Origin: Pacificimonas aurantium
GTDB taxonomy: Bacteria; Pseudomonadota; Alphaproteobacteria; Sphingomonadales; Sphingomonadaceae
Length of the DNA: 64,000 nucleotides
Direction: 5' to 3'
NCBI RefSeq assembly: GCF_020092905.1
Contig: NZ_JAGSGB010000002.1
Coordinates: 496,001-560,000, forward strand
The notes under the pieces were generated by a model. It was not told the origin of the DNA. It did not search any database and saw only the letters and a list, made by a program, of their open reading frames with translations. Below are positions 44,104-52,524 of this stretch, piece after piece (position 1 is the first letter of the stretch; each line of letters opens with the position of its first letter). Position numbers and translations under genes: made by a program.

Positions 44104-46077
44104 CTACAGCTCGATACCATCGCCGGGGTCGAGCGACGCTTGCCGCGCGAGCCCCTGCATCCGGCGCCGCACCGCCGCCTGCCGCGCGGCGTCGTCGGGT
44201 TCGTCGTCCATGATCGCAAACTCCTGCGCGGGCGGTGGCGAGGTCTCGGGCGCGATGGCGACATGCTCCGGCAGTTCGGGTTCGCGGCGCAATCCGCCGT
44301 TCGCCGCGTCCTCCGCCGAACGGACGATCTGCGCCACGGCGGCGGGATCGGCGATGACGGCGCGGCCCGTCCAGTCATCGCGCCGGACCTGGGCGGCGTC
44401 AGGGGTGGGCGCGGACATGATACGTTCGGCGAACCGTGCGTCGCGGTAGTAGCGGGCCTTCTTCGCCCGGATCGGATGGACGCCCGCCACCATGACGATC
44501 TCGTCATCGGGCGGCAGCTGCATCACCTCGCCCGGCGTGAGGAGCTGGCGAGCGGTCTCTGACCGCGACACCATCAGATGCCCGAGCCAGGGCGAAAGCC
44601 TGTGACCCGCATAGTTCTTCATCGCCCGCATCTCGGTCGCGGTGCCGAGCGCGTCCGAGACGCGCTTGGCGGTCCGCTCATCGTTGGTGGCGAAGCTCAC
44701 GCGGACGTGGCAGTTGTCGAGGATCGCGTTGTTCGGGCCGTAAGCCTTCTCGATCTGATTGAGGCTCTGCGCGATCAGGAACGCCTTGAGCCCGTAGCCG
44801 GCCATGAACGCCAAGGCAGACTCGAAGAAGTCGAGCCGGCCTAAGGCGGGAAACTCGTCGAGCATCAGGAGCACGCGGTGGCGGTTGCCCTTCGGGGTCA
44901 GCTCCTCGGTCAAACGGCGCCCGATCTGGTTGAGGATGAGGCGGATGAGTGGCTTGGTGCGCGATATGTCGCTGGGCGGCACGACCAGATAGAGCGTCGC
45001 CGGCCGTTCGCCCCCCACCAGATCCGATATGCGCCACTGGCAGGCCCGCGTGACCTGCGCCACAACAGGATCGCGGTAGAGACCGAGGAACGACATGGCC
45101 GTGCTGAGCACGCCCGACCGCTCGTTATCCGACTTGTTCAGCAGCTCTCGCGCCGCGCTGGCGACGACGGGATGAACGCCGGCTTCGCCAAGGTGCGGCG
45201 TCGCCATCATCGCGGCCAGCGTCTGCTCGATCGTGCGAGATGGATCGGAGAGGTACGACGCGACGCCGGCCAACGTCTTGTCCGGCTCGGCATAGAGGAC
45301 GTGAAGGATCGCGCCGACCAGCAGCGAGTGCGACGTTTTTTCCCAATGGTTCCGGCGCTCCAGGCTGCCTTCGGGATCGACCAGCACGTCCGCCACATTC
45401 TGCACATCGCGCACCTCCCATTGGCCGCGCCGCACTTCCAGCAACGGGTTGTAGGCAGCCGATGCGGCATTGGTCGGATCGAACAGCAGCACGCGGCCGT
45501 GTCGCGCGCGGAAGCCCGAGGTCAGCGACCAGTTCTCGCCTTTTATGTCGTGGACGATCGCGGAGGCCGGCCAGGTGAGTAGCGACGGCACAACCAACCC
45601 GACGCCCTTGCCGCTCCGCGTCGGAGCGAAGCACAGCACATGCTCGGGGCCATCGTGGCGCAGATAGTCCCGGTCGAGTCTGCCGAGCACGACGCCGTTC
45701 GCGCCCAGCAGCCCGGCCGCCCGAACCTCGCGCGTTGTCGCCCAGCGTGCCGAGCCGTAGGTCTCGGCGTTCTTCAACTCGCGCGCACGCCACACAGACA
45801 TTCCAATGGCGACGGCGATTGACACGAACCCGCCCGACGCGGCGATGAATGCGCCGGTCTTGAAGATGGCTGGCGCGTATGCGTCGAACGAGAACCACCA
45901 CCAAAAGAAGGCCGGCGGCGGATAGACACGCCAGCCGCCGACGATGAACCAGGGCGGCCCCAGCTCGGGTTGATAGGCCAAGGCCGCGGCGGTCCATTGC
46001 GTCGCGCCCCACACACCTGCGAGCACGATCAGAAAGACAGCGATGATCTGGCCCCACAGGATTTTCGTCGCGGACAT
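44104..46077 (-). CDS. traG: Type IV coupling protein TraG/VirD4
   Basis: A 657-residue ATPase that brings the relaxase-DNA complex to the channel. Two N-terminal helices (ILWGQIIAVFLIVLAGVWGA; TGAFIAASGGFVSIAVAIGM) anchor it; Walker A is CFAPTRSGKGVGLVVPSLL and Walker B region RHRVLLMLDEFPALGRLDFFESALAF. AYGPNNAILDNCHVRVSFATNDERTAKRVS is a typical VirD4 segment. The product ends with an acidic/proline tail. It lies directly downstream of the relaxase gene (13 bases). Confidence 0.96.
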   Translation of the reverse strand: MSATKILWGQIIAVFLIVLAGVWGATQWTAAALAYQPELGPPWFIVGGWRVYPPPAFFWWWFSFDAYAPAIFKTGAFIAASGGFVSIAVAIGMSVWRARELKNAETYGSARWATTREVRAAGLLGANGVVLGRLDRDYLRHDGPEHVLCFAPTRSGKGVGLVVPSLLTWPASAIVHDIKGENWSLTSGFRARHGRVLLFDPTNAASAAYNPLLEVRRGQWEVRDVQNVADVLVDPEGSLERRNHWEKTSHSLLVGAILHVLYAEPDKTLAGVASYLSDPSRTIEQTLAAMMATPHLGEAGVHPVVASAARELLNKSDNERSGVLSTAMSFLGLYRDPVVAQVTRACQWRISDLVGGERPATLYLVVPPSDISRTKPLIRLILNQIGRRLTEELTPKGNRHRVLLMLDEFPALGRLDFFESALAFMAGYGLKAFLIAQSLNQIEKAYGPNNAILDNCHVRVSFATNDERTAKRVSDALGTATEMRAMKNYAGHRLSPWLGHLMVSRSETARQLLTPGEVMQLPPDDEIVMVAGVHPIRAKKARYYRDARFAERIMSAPTPDAAQVRRDDWTGRAVIADPAAVAQIVRSAEDAANGGLRREPELPEHVAIAPETSPPPAQEFAIMDDEPDDAARQAAVRRRMQGLARQASLDPGDGIEL

Positions 46078-46090
46078 GGCTGTTTCCTTG

Positions 46091-47848
46091 TCAGAGGCCG
46101 AGGCCGCGCTTGCGGCCGAGCGCTAGGTCGATGCCGCCACCAGCGCGAACGACACCGGACACTTGGCGACCGAGCTGCTGTTCGAGCGCGCTGGCCCAGG
46201 GCACGAGACGGAAGCCGAGCCCGTCGTCGATCATGGCGAAGCGACCGGAGGCGAGTGCGAGGCGCTGGCGGACTACGCCGGCAATCTTCTCGCCGGAGGT
46301 GGTCGGGCGATACGCAAGGCCCGTTTCGCCCGCGATCTTCGCGCCAACGGCGTCCAGCTCGCGCTTGCGCAGCGTGTCGAGCAAGCCGCGCTCGAACACC
46401 GCGCGTTGGCCATAGCGGCGCGCCAGCCCCTCGCGGACAAGATGATCGGTGCGCGCGTCCATCGCACGGCACACCTCCGCACCGAACCCGCCATCCGCGA
46501 CACCCGTGCCGCGCTCGATCAGCCGATGGTCAAGCCAGGTCGCGCCGGGCGCCTTCACCTGCGCGGCGAGGTCGAGGTCCGATCGCGTGGCGAGGATCAG
46601 GGTGGGCTTCGGCTCGCCCGGCTTGCCTATAGCGCGCAGCTCGACGATCCCGCCGAGCGTCGGGCTTTGCTCCAGCGCTTCAATTCCGGGCAGCCGCACA
46701 TGATGGGTGCGGCCGTCCGTGCCGTCGATCACGGCATAGGCCGCGCCATACAGCTCGTCGTGCAACCCCTTGTCGATCAGCCGGCCGACGATTGGCTTTT
46801 CCGGCGCGCCGCTCACAACCGCGTAGCTTTCCAGCGGCCGGTCCTGCCCGTGATCTTTCAGAGCCTGTCCGATGGTGCGGATAATGTCGCCGCGCGCGGC
46901 CAGCTCGCGCAGCTTGCCTTGCGCGCCTTCGGCAACCGCCCACTGTCCGGGCTCACCCTCAGCGGCGAGCCCCATCGTCTCCAGATGCTGCAAGCGGCCG
47001 ACCATTAACCGGCGGAGGCGCGGATCGGCCGGACCGGGCCGCTCGGGGCGCAGGTCGATGACCCCCAGTTCGTCGGCCGCGCGGCCGATCTCGGTATCGA
47101 GCCGCGTCCAGCGCTCGGCCGTCACTTCTCGGTCGAGCGCGCGCTGCACTTCATGCTCAGGCTTCGGCCCAAGTTCGGCCTGCGCCAGCTCCTCGGCGTG
47201 GGAGCGCAGGTTGTGGCTGATATAGTCCCGCGCCATGACGAGATCGGTGCCGGTGTCGGTGACACCGCGCACGAGCATATGAACGTGCGGGTTGTCGGTG
47301 TTCCAATGATCGACCGCGACCCAATCGAGCCGCGTCCCCAAATCCGTTTCCATCTGCCGCACGAGATCGCGGGTGTATTCGCGTAGGTCGGTCAGCTCGG
47401 CCGCATCCTCCGGCGAGACGATGATGCGGAAATGATGCCGGTCATCCTTGCACCGCTCGGTGAATGCGCGATCGTCGGCATTGTCTCCGGCCGCGTCGAA
47501 CATGCGCGTCGGGGAACGGTCACGGGTGACGCCTTCGCGCTTCAAATAGGCGACGTGCGCGGACAGCGGCGCCATGCGTCGGCCCCCGCGACTGCGATGG
47601 TTCACGGGTAGCGCCTTCACCATCACTCGACGGCCCGATCCGAATAACCGGCTGCGGGCAAATGCTGTTCGTCCCCGCCCGAAACTGGATTGGCGACCTC
47701 GGCGCGAGCCGCCCCCGGTGCGCCGGCCTCCGCTGTGGATCGCGGCCACGCGCAGCACCTCGGCCACCAGGCCGCGCGCATTGCGGCCCTGCGCCTTGCT
47801 GCGCTTGGCCTTGCCCGGCCGAACGCGGAACTCACTGTCCTCGCTCAC
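46091..47848 (-). CDS. VirD2-type relaxase with DUF3363 domain
   Basis: A GTG start at 47846-47848 (VSEDSEFRVRPG) is preferred, because this N-terminus is that of the family; the longer frame upstream overlaps the transglycosylase. The 585-residue product has an Arg/Gly-rich lead, the relaxase core (HVAYLKREGVTRD with candidate Tyr; FRIIVSPEDAAELTDLREYTRDLV; the HxH motif in NTDNPHVHMLVRG) and a C-terminal DUF3363 region. It nicks at oriT and pilots the transferred strand. A matching oriT lies about 120-160 bases upstream. Confidence 0.94.
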   Translation of the reverse strand: MSEDSEFRVRPGKAKRSKAQGRNARGLVAEVLRVAAIHSGGRRTGGGSRRGRQSSFGRGRTAFARSRLFGSGRRVMVKALPVNHRSRGGRRMAPLSAHVAYLKREGVTRDRSPTRMFDAAGDNADDRAFTERCKDDRHHFRIIVSPEDAAELTDLREYTRDLVRQMETDLGTRLDWVAVDHWNTDNPHVHMLVRGVTDTGTDLVMARDYISHNLRSHAEELAQAELGPKPEHEVQRALDREVTAERWTRLDTEIGRAADELGVIDLRPERPGPADPRLRRLMVGRLQHLETMGLAAEGEPGQWAVAEGAQGKLRELAARGDIIRTIGQALKDHGQDRPLESYAVVSGAPEKPIVGRLIDKGLHDELYGAAYAVIDGTDGRTHHVRLPGIEALEQSPTLGGIVELRAIGKPGEPKPTLILATRSDLDLAAQVKAPGATWLDHRLIERGTGVADGGFGAEVCRAMDARTDHLVREGLARRYGQRAVFERGLLDTLRKRELDAVGAKIAGETGLAYRPTTSGEKIAGVVRQRLALASGRFAMIDDGLGFRLVPWASALEQQLGRQVSGVVRAGGGIDLALGRKRGLGL

Positions 47849-47963
47849 GGCCGGGCCGCTTTCGGCCGTAAATGGCCCGTGGTGCCATTCGAGACGTTGA
47901 TTTTGCTTGCTTTTCCCTTCCGCGCGGCACGCGCGCCGACCGACGCCCCCGCATGAAGCCACG

Positions 47964-48012
47964 GAAAAGCCTTGGCTTTTCGGCGAAACGGGGTGCGGCT
48001 TATATCTTGCCC
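47964..48012 (+). other. Candidate origin of transfer (oriT)
   Basis: An 8-base perfect inverted repeat with a 2-base loop (GAAAAGCC-TT-GGCTTTTC, 47964-47981) is followed 19 bases later by TATATCTTGCCC at 48001-48012. This closely matches the nic consensus of IncP/VirD2-type relaxases (TATCCTG|C; Ti borders TATATCCTG|CC), with one C-to-T change, placing the predicted nick after 48009. The site lies between the relaxase start (47848) and the transglycosylase stop (48087), where this family keeps its oriT. Confidence 0.75.
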
Positions 48013-48086
48013 TCGTCTGTCCCTGCCGTTTTCTCCCTCCCCAGCCACTTTCCTGCTCGGGACGGATGATGGGGATGACGCGCGGA

Positions 48087-48998
48087 TCATTGCGGTCGGC
48101 CCGCGCGGGCGCGGGGGACGAACAGCGTGTCCGCCGGCTCGCTGGCAGGAAGAGCGACGGCGCTAACGTCGCCGGATGTCGCCCCATCGGTCGGCAGTTC
48201 GGGCGCGGGTTCTTCATCGTCCGACTGCACGGAGACGCCCTCGGACGCGGCGCTCGCGGTGCGGACGAACAGTGCGGCACGTCGCCAGGCGAACGGATCG
48301 GGCGGCGCGCTAACCGCCACCTCCGCAGCGCCCGACGTGCCGATGGCGGCGGTGAGCTGGGCGAGGTAGCCGACCGTCTCGGGCGGCAGCGGGCGGCCGT
48401 GCGACACGAAGTCGTCGTAGCGGCCCGGTCCCGCATTATAGGCCGCCAGCATCGCGCTCGCGTTGCCGTATCGGTCGTGCATCGCGCGCAGATAGGCCGC
48501 GCCCGCCATGATGTTGTCGCGCACGTCGAACGGGTCAGCGCCGAGGCCATATCGCGCGCGAAGATCGGTCCAGGTCGCGGGCATGATCTGCATCAATCCC
48601 ATCGCACCCGCGCGCGAGACGGCGCGCGAGTTGCCGCCGCTCTCGACGCGCATCACCGCCCATATCCATGCCTCGGGGATGCCGAACCGCCGCGCGGCAT
48701 CGGCGACGTGGCCGGCGTAGGGATGAACCGCCGCCGATCGCGCGGCCGGCAAATCCTGCGCCGTCGCCGCGACCGGCGCAGCCCCGCCGGACAGCAGCGC
48801 GACGGCCAATGCCAACGCCGATCCGACTCCACTCCGCCGCCAGCCTGCCAGCGTGCTCGCTACGCTCAAGGGTGCGCGCGCTGCGCCGGCCTGCGGCCGC
48901 CCTTGACCTTCGCTGCGCGCCCCGGCCGGCCTGCGACCGAGCGGGACGGAGGGATGAGACGGCTTTCCCGCGAACAAAGGGATGATGGACAAGCGCAC
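48087..48998 (-). CDS. Lytic transglycosylase of the conjugation system
   Basis: A GTG start at 48996-48998 gives 303 residues; a shorter start ahead of the signal-like GSALALAVALLSGGAAPVAATA is possible. The SLT domain shows FGIPEAWIWAVMRVESGGNSRAVSRAGAMGLMQIMPATWTDL with the catalytic Glu in ESGG, and AYLRAMHDRYGNASAMLAAYNAGPGRYDD. VirB1-like enzymes open the peptidoglycan locally for the channel. The C-terminal third is low-complexity and Ala/Asp-rich. Confidence 0.9.
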   Translation of the reverse strand: MRLSIIPLFAGKPSHPSVPLGRRPAGARSEGQGRPQAGAARAPLSVASTLAGWRRSGVGSALALAVALLSGGAAPVAATAQDLPAARSAAVHPYAGHVADAARRFGIPEAWIWAVMRVESGGNSRAVSRAGAMGLMQIMPATWTDLRARYGLGADPFDVRDNIMAGAAYLRAMHDRYGNASAMLAAYNAGPGRYDDFVSHGRPLPPETVGYLAQLTAAIGTSGAAEVAVSAPPDPFAWRRAALFVRTASAASEGVSVQSDDEEPAPELPTDGATSGDVSAVALPASEPADTLFVPRARAGRPQ

Positions 48999-49002
48999 CG
49001 GA

Positions 49003-49338
49003 TCAGTCCTGCTCGCGCGACTTCGGCTGGCGGTTCCAGCGCAGCGACCAGGCCGACTTGTCGCCGGTGTTCTGGAACAGCGCGGCGCGGAGCGGCTGCG
49101 CGAAGGCGGGATCGTCGATGCGCAGCGAGACGTAGTCCCCGGCGCGTTCGCCGGTCTCGTTCCAGCCCGCGCCGATCTCTGGCCCTTCGCCGCCGTCGCC
49201 GCGATGAACGCGCCAGTCCGGCGCCTTGTCGGCGTCGCTCGCCTCGGCCGGGACGATCGAGATGCGGATGTCGAGCGTCGCCGTCTCGATGATGCCTTCG
49301 TAGCCGCTGGCGGTACGGAAAAAGCTGCCGATCTGCAT
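49003..49338 (-). CDS. DUF736 family protein (first copy)
   Basis: From ATG 49336-49338 (MQIGSFFRTASGYEGII) it is 111 residues of beta-rich DUF736: TATLDIRISIVPAE, DWRVHRG, EIGAGWNETGERAGDYVSLRIDDPAFAQPLRAALFQ and SLRWNRQ. This family is common in conjugative elements of alphaproteobacteria; its role is unknown, though the fold suggests nucleic-acid or carbohydrate binding. A second copy is at 54010. It lies 4 bases from the transglycosylase start. Confidence 0.9.
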   Translation of the reverse strand: MQIGSFFRTASGYEGIIETATLDIRISIVPAEASDADKAPDWRVHRGDGGEGPEIGAGWNETGERAGDYVSLRIDDPAFAQPLRAALFQNTGDKSAWSLRWNRQPKSREQD

Positions 49339-49373
49339 GGGACTCTCCTTAGGGTTGGCAGGGACAAGCGGGT

Positions 49374-49919
49374 TCAGCGCCACGCGAGCGGCGCGTTCGG
49401 GGTGTCGCGGGTGAGCACGGGCATGGCGCGGCCGAGCACGGTCGAGGCCGGCAGCGGCCCGAAATAGCGGCCGTCCATGCTGTCGGCGTGATCGGGATTG
49501 AGCATCAGCAGCTCGCCGGCGCGCAGCGTGCGGCAGCCCTGCCAGACAGGCAGCGACCGGCCTCGTCCATCACGCGCCAAGGCGACGACGACCGGCCGTG
49601 CATCGACGCTCACCACGGCGCCGATCCGGCACACGCGCTGCCCGGCCTTAGCCGCGACATGCTTCAACAGCGGCACGCGCTCGCCGAGATAGCCGCGCTC
49701 GGCCAGCCACCGCGCCAGCGGCGCGGGCGGCGTCACGGCGACCAGCGCGCCGATAGCGGGATCGCGGTCGGGCTCGATGCGGTAGAGGCCGAGCGGCGCG
49801 CTCGCGCTGGCGTTCCAGATGACGCGCGGCAGCGGGTCGAATACCGCGACGGCGGTGAACGACACGGCGAACAGCGACGCGGCGGAAGCCGTCGCGATGG
49901 TCCATCCACGGCGCGTCAT
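49374..49919 (-). CDS. traF: Conjugative transfer signal peptidase TraF
   Basis: A 181-residue S26 peptidase from ATG 49917-49919. A single N-terminal membrane helix (TIATASAASLFAVSFTAVAVF) precedes the catalytic Ser region NASASAPLGLYRI and the Lys region VPLLKHVAAKAGQRVC, then LLMLNPDHADSMDGRYFGPLP. In RP4, TraF cuts and cyclises TrbC pilin. It overlaps the DUF2840 gene by 4 bases. Confidence 0.93.
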   Translation of the reverse strand: MTRRGWTIATASAASLFAVSFTAVAVFDPLPRVIWNASASAPLGLYRIEPDRDPAIGALVAVTPPAPLARWLAERGYLGERVPLLKHVAAKAGQRVCRIGAVVSVDARPVVVALARDGRGRSLPVWQGCRTLRAGELLMLNPDHADSMDGRYFGPLPASTVLGRAMPVLTRDTPNAPLAWR

Positions 49920-50422
49920 CCTTCGATCTCCCGGCGCTTGAGCCAGGCGCGATGACGCTCCAGCGTATAGGGGCGCGGCTGATGTCCGGCGGCGATGCGG
50001 TTGGCGACGTGTCGCCAATGATCGGGCGCGGCATCGCAGGGATCGACGCCCGCGGCCTCGGCCGCGTCGATTGCGGCGAGCACTTGGCTGACCTTCGGCC
50101 AGCCCTCGATCTTGAGCAGGATGTCGCCGCCGGGCCGCACGAACGGCAGCGTCGTGAACGGCTCGCCCACGCCGACCGCGCGCACGATGTCGATGCGCGA
50201 GCTGACCGTGCCGTAGTCGTTGGCGGCCCAGCGGACGAACGCGAAGATGGCGCCGGGACGGAAGCGGACGATGCGGCGGCGGCGGTCGACGATCTCGTCA
50301 ACGGCGACGCGCCCGAACCTGATCCAGTGCTCAATCCGCTTCTCGATCCAGGTCAACTCGACGCGAGTCATACCGTCGTCGGACGGCTGGCGATGACGCA
50401 TCGGGGACAGGGGGACGGTCAT
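49916..50422 (-). CDS. DUF2840 family protein
   Basis: A 168-residue protein with the family core LTWIEKRIEHWIRFGRVAVDEIVDRRRRIVRFRPGAIFAFVRWAANDYGTVSSRIDIVRA, followed by GDILLKIEGWPKVSQVLAAIDA. Found next to traF in this ICE type; its function is unknown. The start may be the ATG at 50371 (MTRVELTW). It overlaps the upstream HTH gene by 4 bases. Confidence 0.85.
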   Translation of the reverse strand: MTVPLSPMRHRQPSDDGMTRVELTWIEKRIEHWIRFGRVAVDEIVDRRRRIVRFRPGAIFAFVRWAANDYGTVSSRIDIVRAVGVGEPFTTLPFVRPGGDILLKIEGWPKVSQVLAAIDAAEAAGVDPCDAAPDHWRHVANRIAAGHQPRPYTLERHRAWLKRREIEG

Positions 50423-50685
50423 CGCCGGCTCCGGGCGATGGCCGAGTCCGCGCGCGGCATGAGGTCGTCCTGTCCCGGATCGGAGGTCGAATGCTTGATG
50501 CCGATGTCGGCCCAGGCGCGCAGGTCATCGACCGAATAAACCACCCGGCCGCCGATGCGGCGGTAGGCCGGCCCGGTCCCAAAATAGCGGTGCTTCTCAA
50601 GGGTGCGGCCGGAGAGGCCGAGAAAGCGCGCGGCTTCCGGCGTGCGCAGAAAGCGGGGCGGCAGGTTGGTGGGCGTATCGGACAA
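50419..50685 (-). CDS. AlpA-like helix-turn-helix regulator
   Basis: A TTG start at 50683-50685 (LSDTPTNLPPRFLRTPEAARFL) gives 88 residues; the longer open frame overlaps the DUF2285 gene and is not used. The MerR/excisionase-type HTH reads PPRFLRTPEAARFLGLSGRTLEKHRYFGTGPAYRRIGGRVVYSVDDLRAWAD. Such proteins act as transcriptional activators or recombination directionality factors. A role in excision or in activating transfer is plausible. Confidence 0.87.
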   Translation of the reverse strand: MSDTPTNLPPRFLRTPEAARFLGLSGRTLEKHRYFGTGPAYRRIGGRVVYSVDDLRAWADIGIKHSTSDPGQDDLMPRADSAIARSRR

Positions 50686-50813
50686 GTGACGGCTCCTGCG
50701 GGCGGTGGCGGCAGGAGGCGTAATTGTCAGAAGGGAGGCGGCCGGGTGGGGTATGAAGATGTGCGGCTGCACGGATGTGCCCCCCCCCGCGCGGGGTGGC
50801 AGCGGGGAGCGGA

Positions 50814-51437
50814 TCAGCGGATGCGGAGCAGCTTGCGGTAGTCGCCGTTCATCATGGCGATGCCGTCGCGGACCAGCCGGACGACGAACGACCGCGCGGC
50901 GGACATCTTCCAATCGCTCGCGGACAGCCGCGCCGCCTCGTCGCGCCCGAGCGCCACCGCGATCTCGCGATAGGTCGCGCCGCCGTCGCGCAGGTCGAGC
51001 GCGCGGAGCATCAGGTCGAGCCGGGCGAGCCGATAGGCGGTCAGCGGCCAGCCGCGCGGCAGCGGCCCGGCGGCGCGGCCGAGCAGGCGGCGATGGAAGC
51101 GCAGCAAGCTGGCGATGCGGGTGACAAAATCCTTGTCGAGCGGGATGACGGCAGCGAGCGGCCGGCCGGGCTGCGGATCGCGCAGCCACAGCCGATGCTC
51201 ACCCGCCGCGTCGGCGACGATGACATGGCGTCCGTCGATGCCGGCTAGGTCGGCGAGCAGCCCGCCGAGTGCGCGAGGATCGACCGGCGAAGCGCTGTCG
51301 AATCCTTCCGGCGCTGCGTCGAGGATGACCGTGACGGCGGTCAGTTCCGGGCGCCAGGGGACCGGCTCTGAGAGGTCATCCGGCGCCGTAGCGAAAGGAC
51401 AACCCCCATCGCCGCGCGAAGGCCATCTCGGCGGCAC
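50814..51437 (-). CDS. DUF2285 domain protein
   Basis: The C-terminal part is DUF2285: GHVIVADAAGEHRLWLRDPQP-like strand, then PLDKDFVTRIASLLRFHRRLLGRAAGPLP and the HTH-like LARLDLMLRALDLRDGGATYREIAVALGRDEAARL ... ARSFVVRLVRDGIAMMNGDYRKLLRI. The start is not clear: GTG 51435-51437 is the nearest in-frame start, but the family is often fused to DUF6499, which here lies in another frame (51376-51597). It probably regulates the element. Confidence 0.78.
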   Translation of the reverse strand: MPPRWPSRGDGGCPFATAPDDLSEPVPWRPELTAVTVILDAAPEGFDSASPVDPRALGGLLADLAGIDGRHVIVADAAGEHRLWLRDPQPGRPLAAVIPLDKDFVTRIASLLRFHRRLLGRAAGPLPRGWPLTAYRLARLDLMLRALDLRDGGATYREIAVALGRDEAARLSASDWKMSAARSFVVRLVRDGIAMMNGDYRKLLRIR

Positions 51438-51597
51438 TTTGCGCGACGGCGCCGCTTGCGATGCGCTGCTGCATCTGCTTGTGTTCGGCGCGATAGGTGC
51501 GGTTTCGGCGTAGAAACTCAGCGGCGAAATCGGCGCGCCCGAGGGCGCCGGACAGTCCGTCGGCGCGCCGCTGGCGACGCCTTGGCGGCGTCGGCAT
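51376..51597 (-). CDS. DUF6499 (transcriptional regulator domain) protein
   Basis: A 73-residue protein reading LGRADFAAEFLRRNRTYRAEHKQM ... AEMAFARRWGLSFRYGAG. The W-G-L-x-F end is where related fused proteins run straight into DUF2285. Here a stop at 51376-51378 intervenes and DUF2285 continues in another frame. It is either one of two overlapping genes or the front half of a frameshifted gene. Confidence 0.75.
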   Translation of the reverse strand: MPTPPRRRQRRADGLSGALGRADFAAEFLRRNRTYRAEHKQMQQRIASGAVAQSAAEMAFARRWGLSFRYGAG

Positions 51598-51730
51598 TGC
51601 ATCCTCCCAACCGCGCTTAGCGCGCGTCAGGAGCGCAACATCTTCCGGTTGTCCTGGCTATTATAGCGCAAAGATAGCGATCAACCGTGCGGCGAAGGCG
51701 GCGCGAATACTTCCAATTTGGGGTTCAATC

Positions 51731-52006
51731 TTAACGATTTAGCGGCCGGTTGCAGCCGAGCAGATGCGCATATCCAATCTCTGTCATCCACCGCGCGCGG
51801 GCAAGATGACTCTCGTGCATCGCCTTGGCGCGATGGGGTTCCGCGCCCACGTCGATGCCGAAAATAGCGGCGGCAATCTCCCGCCAGTCGGTCCCTTCTG
51901 CGTCAGCATCGAGCAGGCGAAGATAAGCGGTCAAATGGCCTTCGTCGTACTCGGTGAGTTGCGGCGAATCAGGCGCTCGGTCATGAAAATGGTTGTTGCC
52001 CATCAT
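51731..52006 (-). CDS. Small HTH-type protein, DUF2285-like
   Basis: A 91-residue protein: LTEYDEGHLTAYLRLLDADAEGTDWREIAAAIFGIDVGAEPHRAKAMHESHLARARWMTEIGYAHLL. The helical pattern resembles the HTH half of DUF2285 proteins, a family often present twice in these elements. It is a likely regulator of ICE genes; the targets are unknown. Confidence 0.78.
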   Translation of the reverse strand: MMGNNHFHDRAPDSPQLTEYDEGHLTAYLRLLDADAEGTDWREIAAAIFGIDVGAEPHRAKAMHESHLARARWMTEIGYAHLLGCNRPLNR

Positions 52007-52524
52007 GCCCTCACGTCTTGGCCCGCGTTAACCAATAGACCCTCGGCGAAGCATTTTCGATGCGCTTGCTCAGCATAACTAGGTGCGCAATCCGCATTGC
52101 TCGACAATCACTCACGGAGCTGCTGGTTTGCGGTGCGCCCCCGCAAACAGCTCCTGAACCCGTGATCGGGGAGTGGTAAACCGCGTTTAGTCGGCCCTAC
52201 GACCTTTAGCACCGGAGCGCCTGGACATACGTCGCAGGCTCCCCGACCGCATGGTCAAGGATTCGCGGCGTCGTTTCGGCCGACACCAAACCGCTAAACG
52301 TGGGGCTACCAACCCCAGGCCGCCGCGTAGCGGCCCGCTGTCCTTTTAGGACAGCGGCAGGGATTTTACCACTACCCAGCGCGAGCCGGGCGCCAGCCCG
52401 GCGAGCGCGCCATTGCAGTCGCGCGGACCTATGGGGCGCGCGCCTGCCGCCGATCCGGTGAAGCGGATCGGCGCGAAATCGCGGAAGCCGCAGGGCCGGA
52501 ACTTCGACCCTGCGGCGGCGAACC
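52007..52524. other. Long non-coding region with hairpins
   Basis: 518 bases without a credible gene. It includes a palindrome at 52335-52357 and a TGGGG...CCCCA hairpin near 52300-52318. It lies upstream of the 51731 gene and downstream of DUF932, so it may hold promoters, a structured RNA or a replication/transfer site. No riboswitch was recognised. Confidence 0.5.
52335..52357. terminator. Perfect palindromic hairpin, possible terminator
   Basis: CCGCTGTCC (52335-52343) pairs with GGACAGCGG (52349-52357) around a TTTTA loop. No T tract follows on either strand, so a classic intrinsic terminator is uncertain. It lies about 170 bases past the DUF932 stop on the minus strand. Confidence 0.4.
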
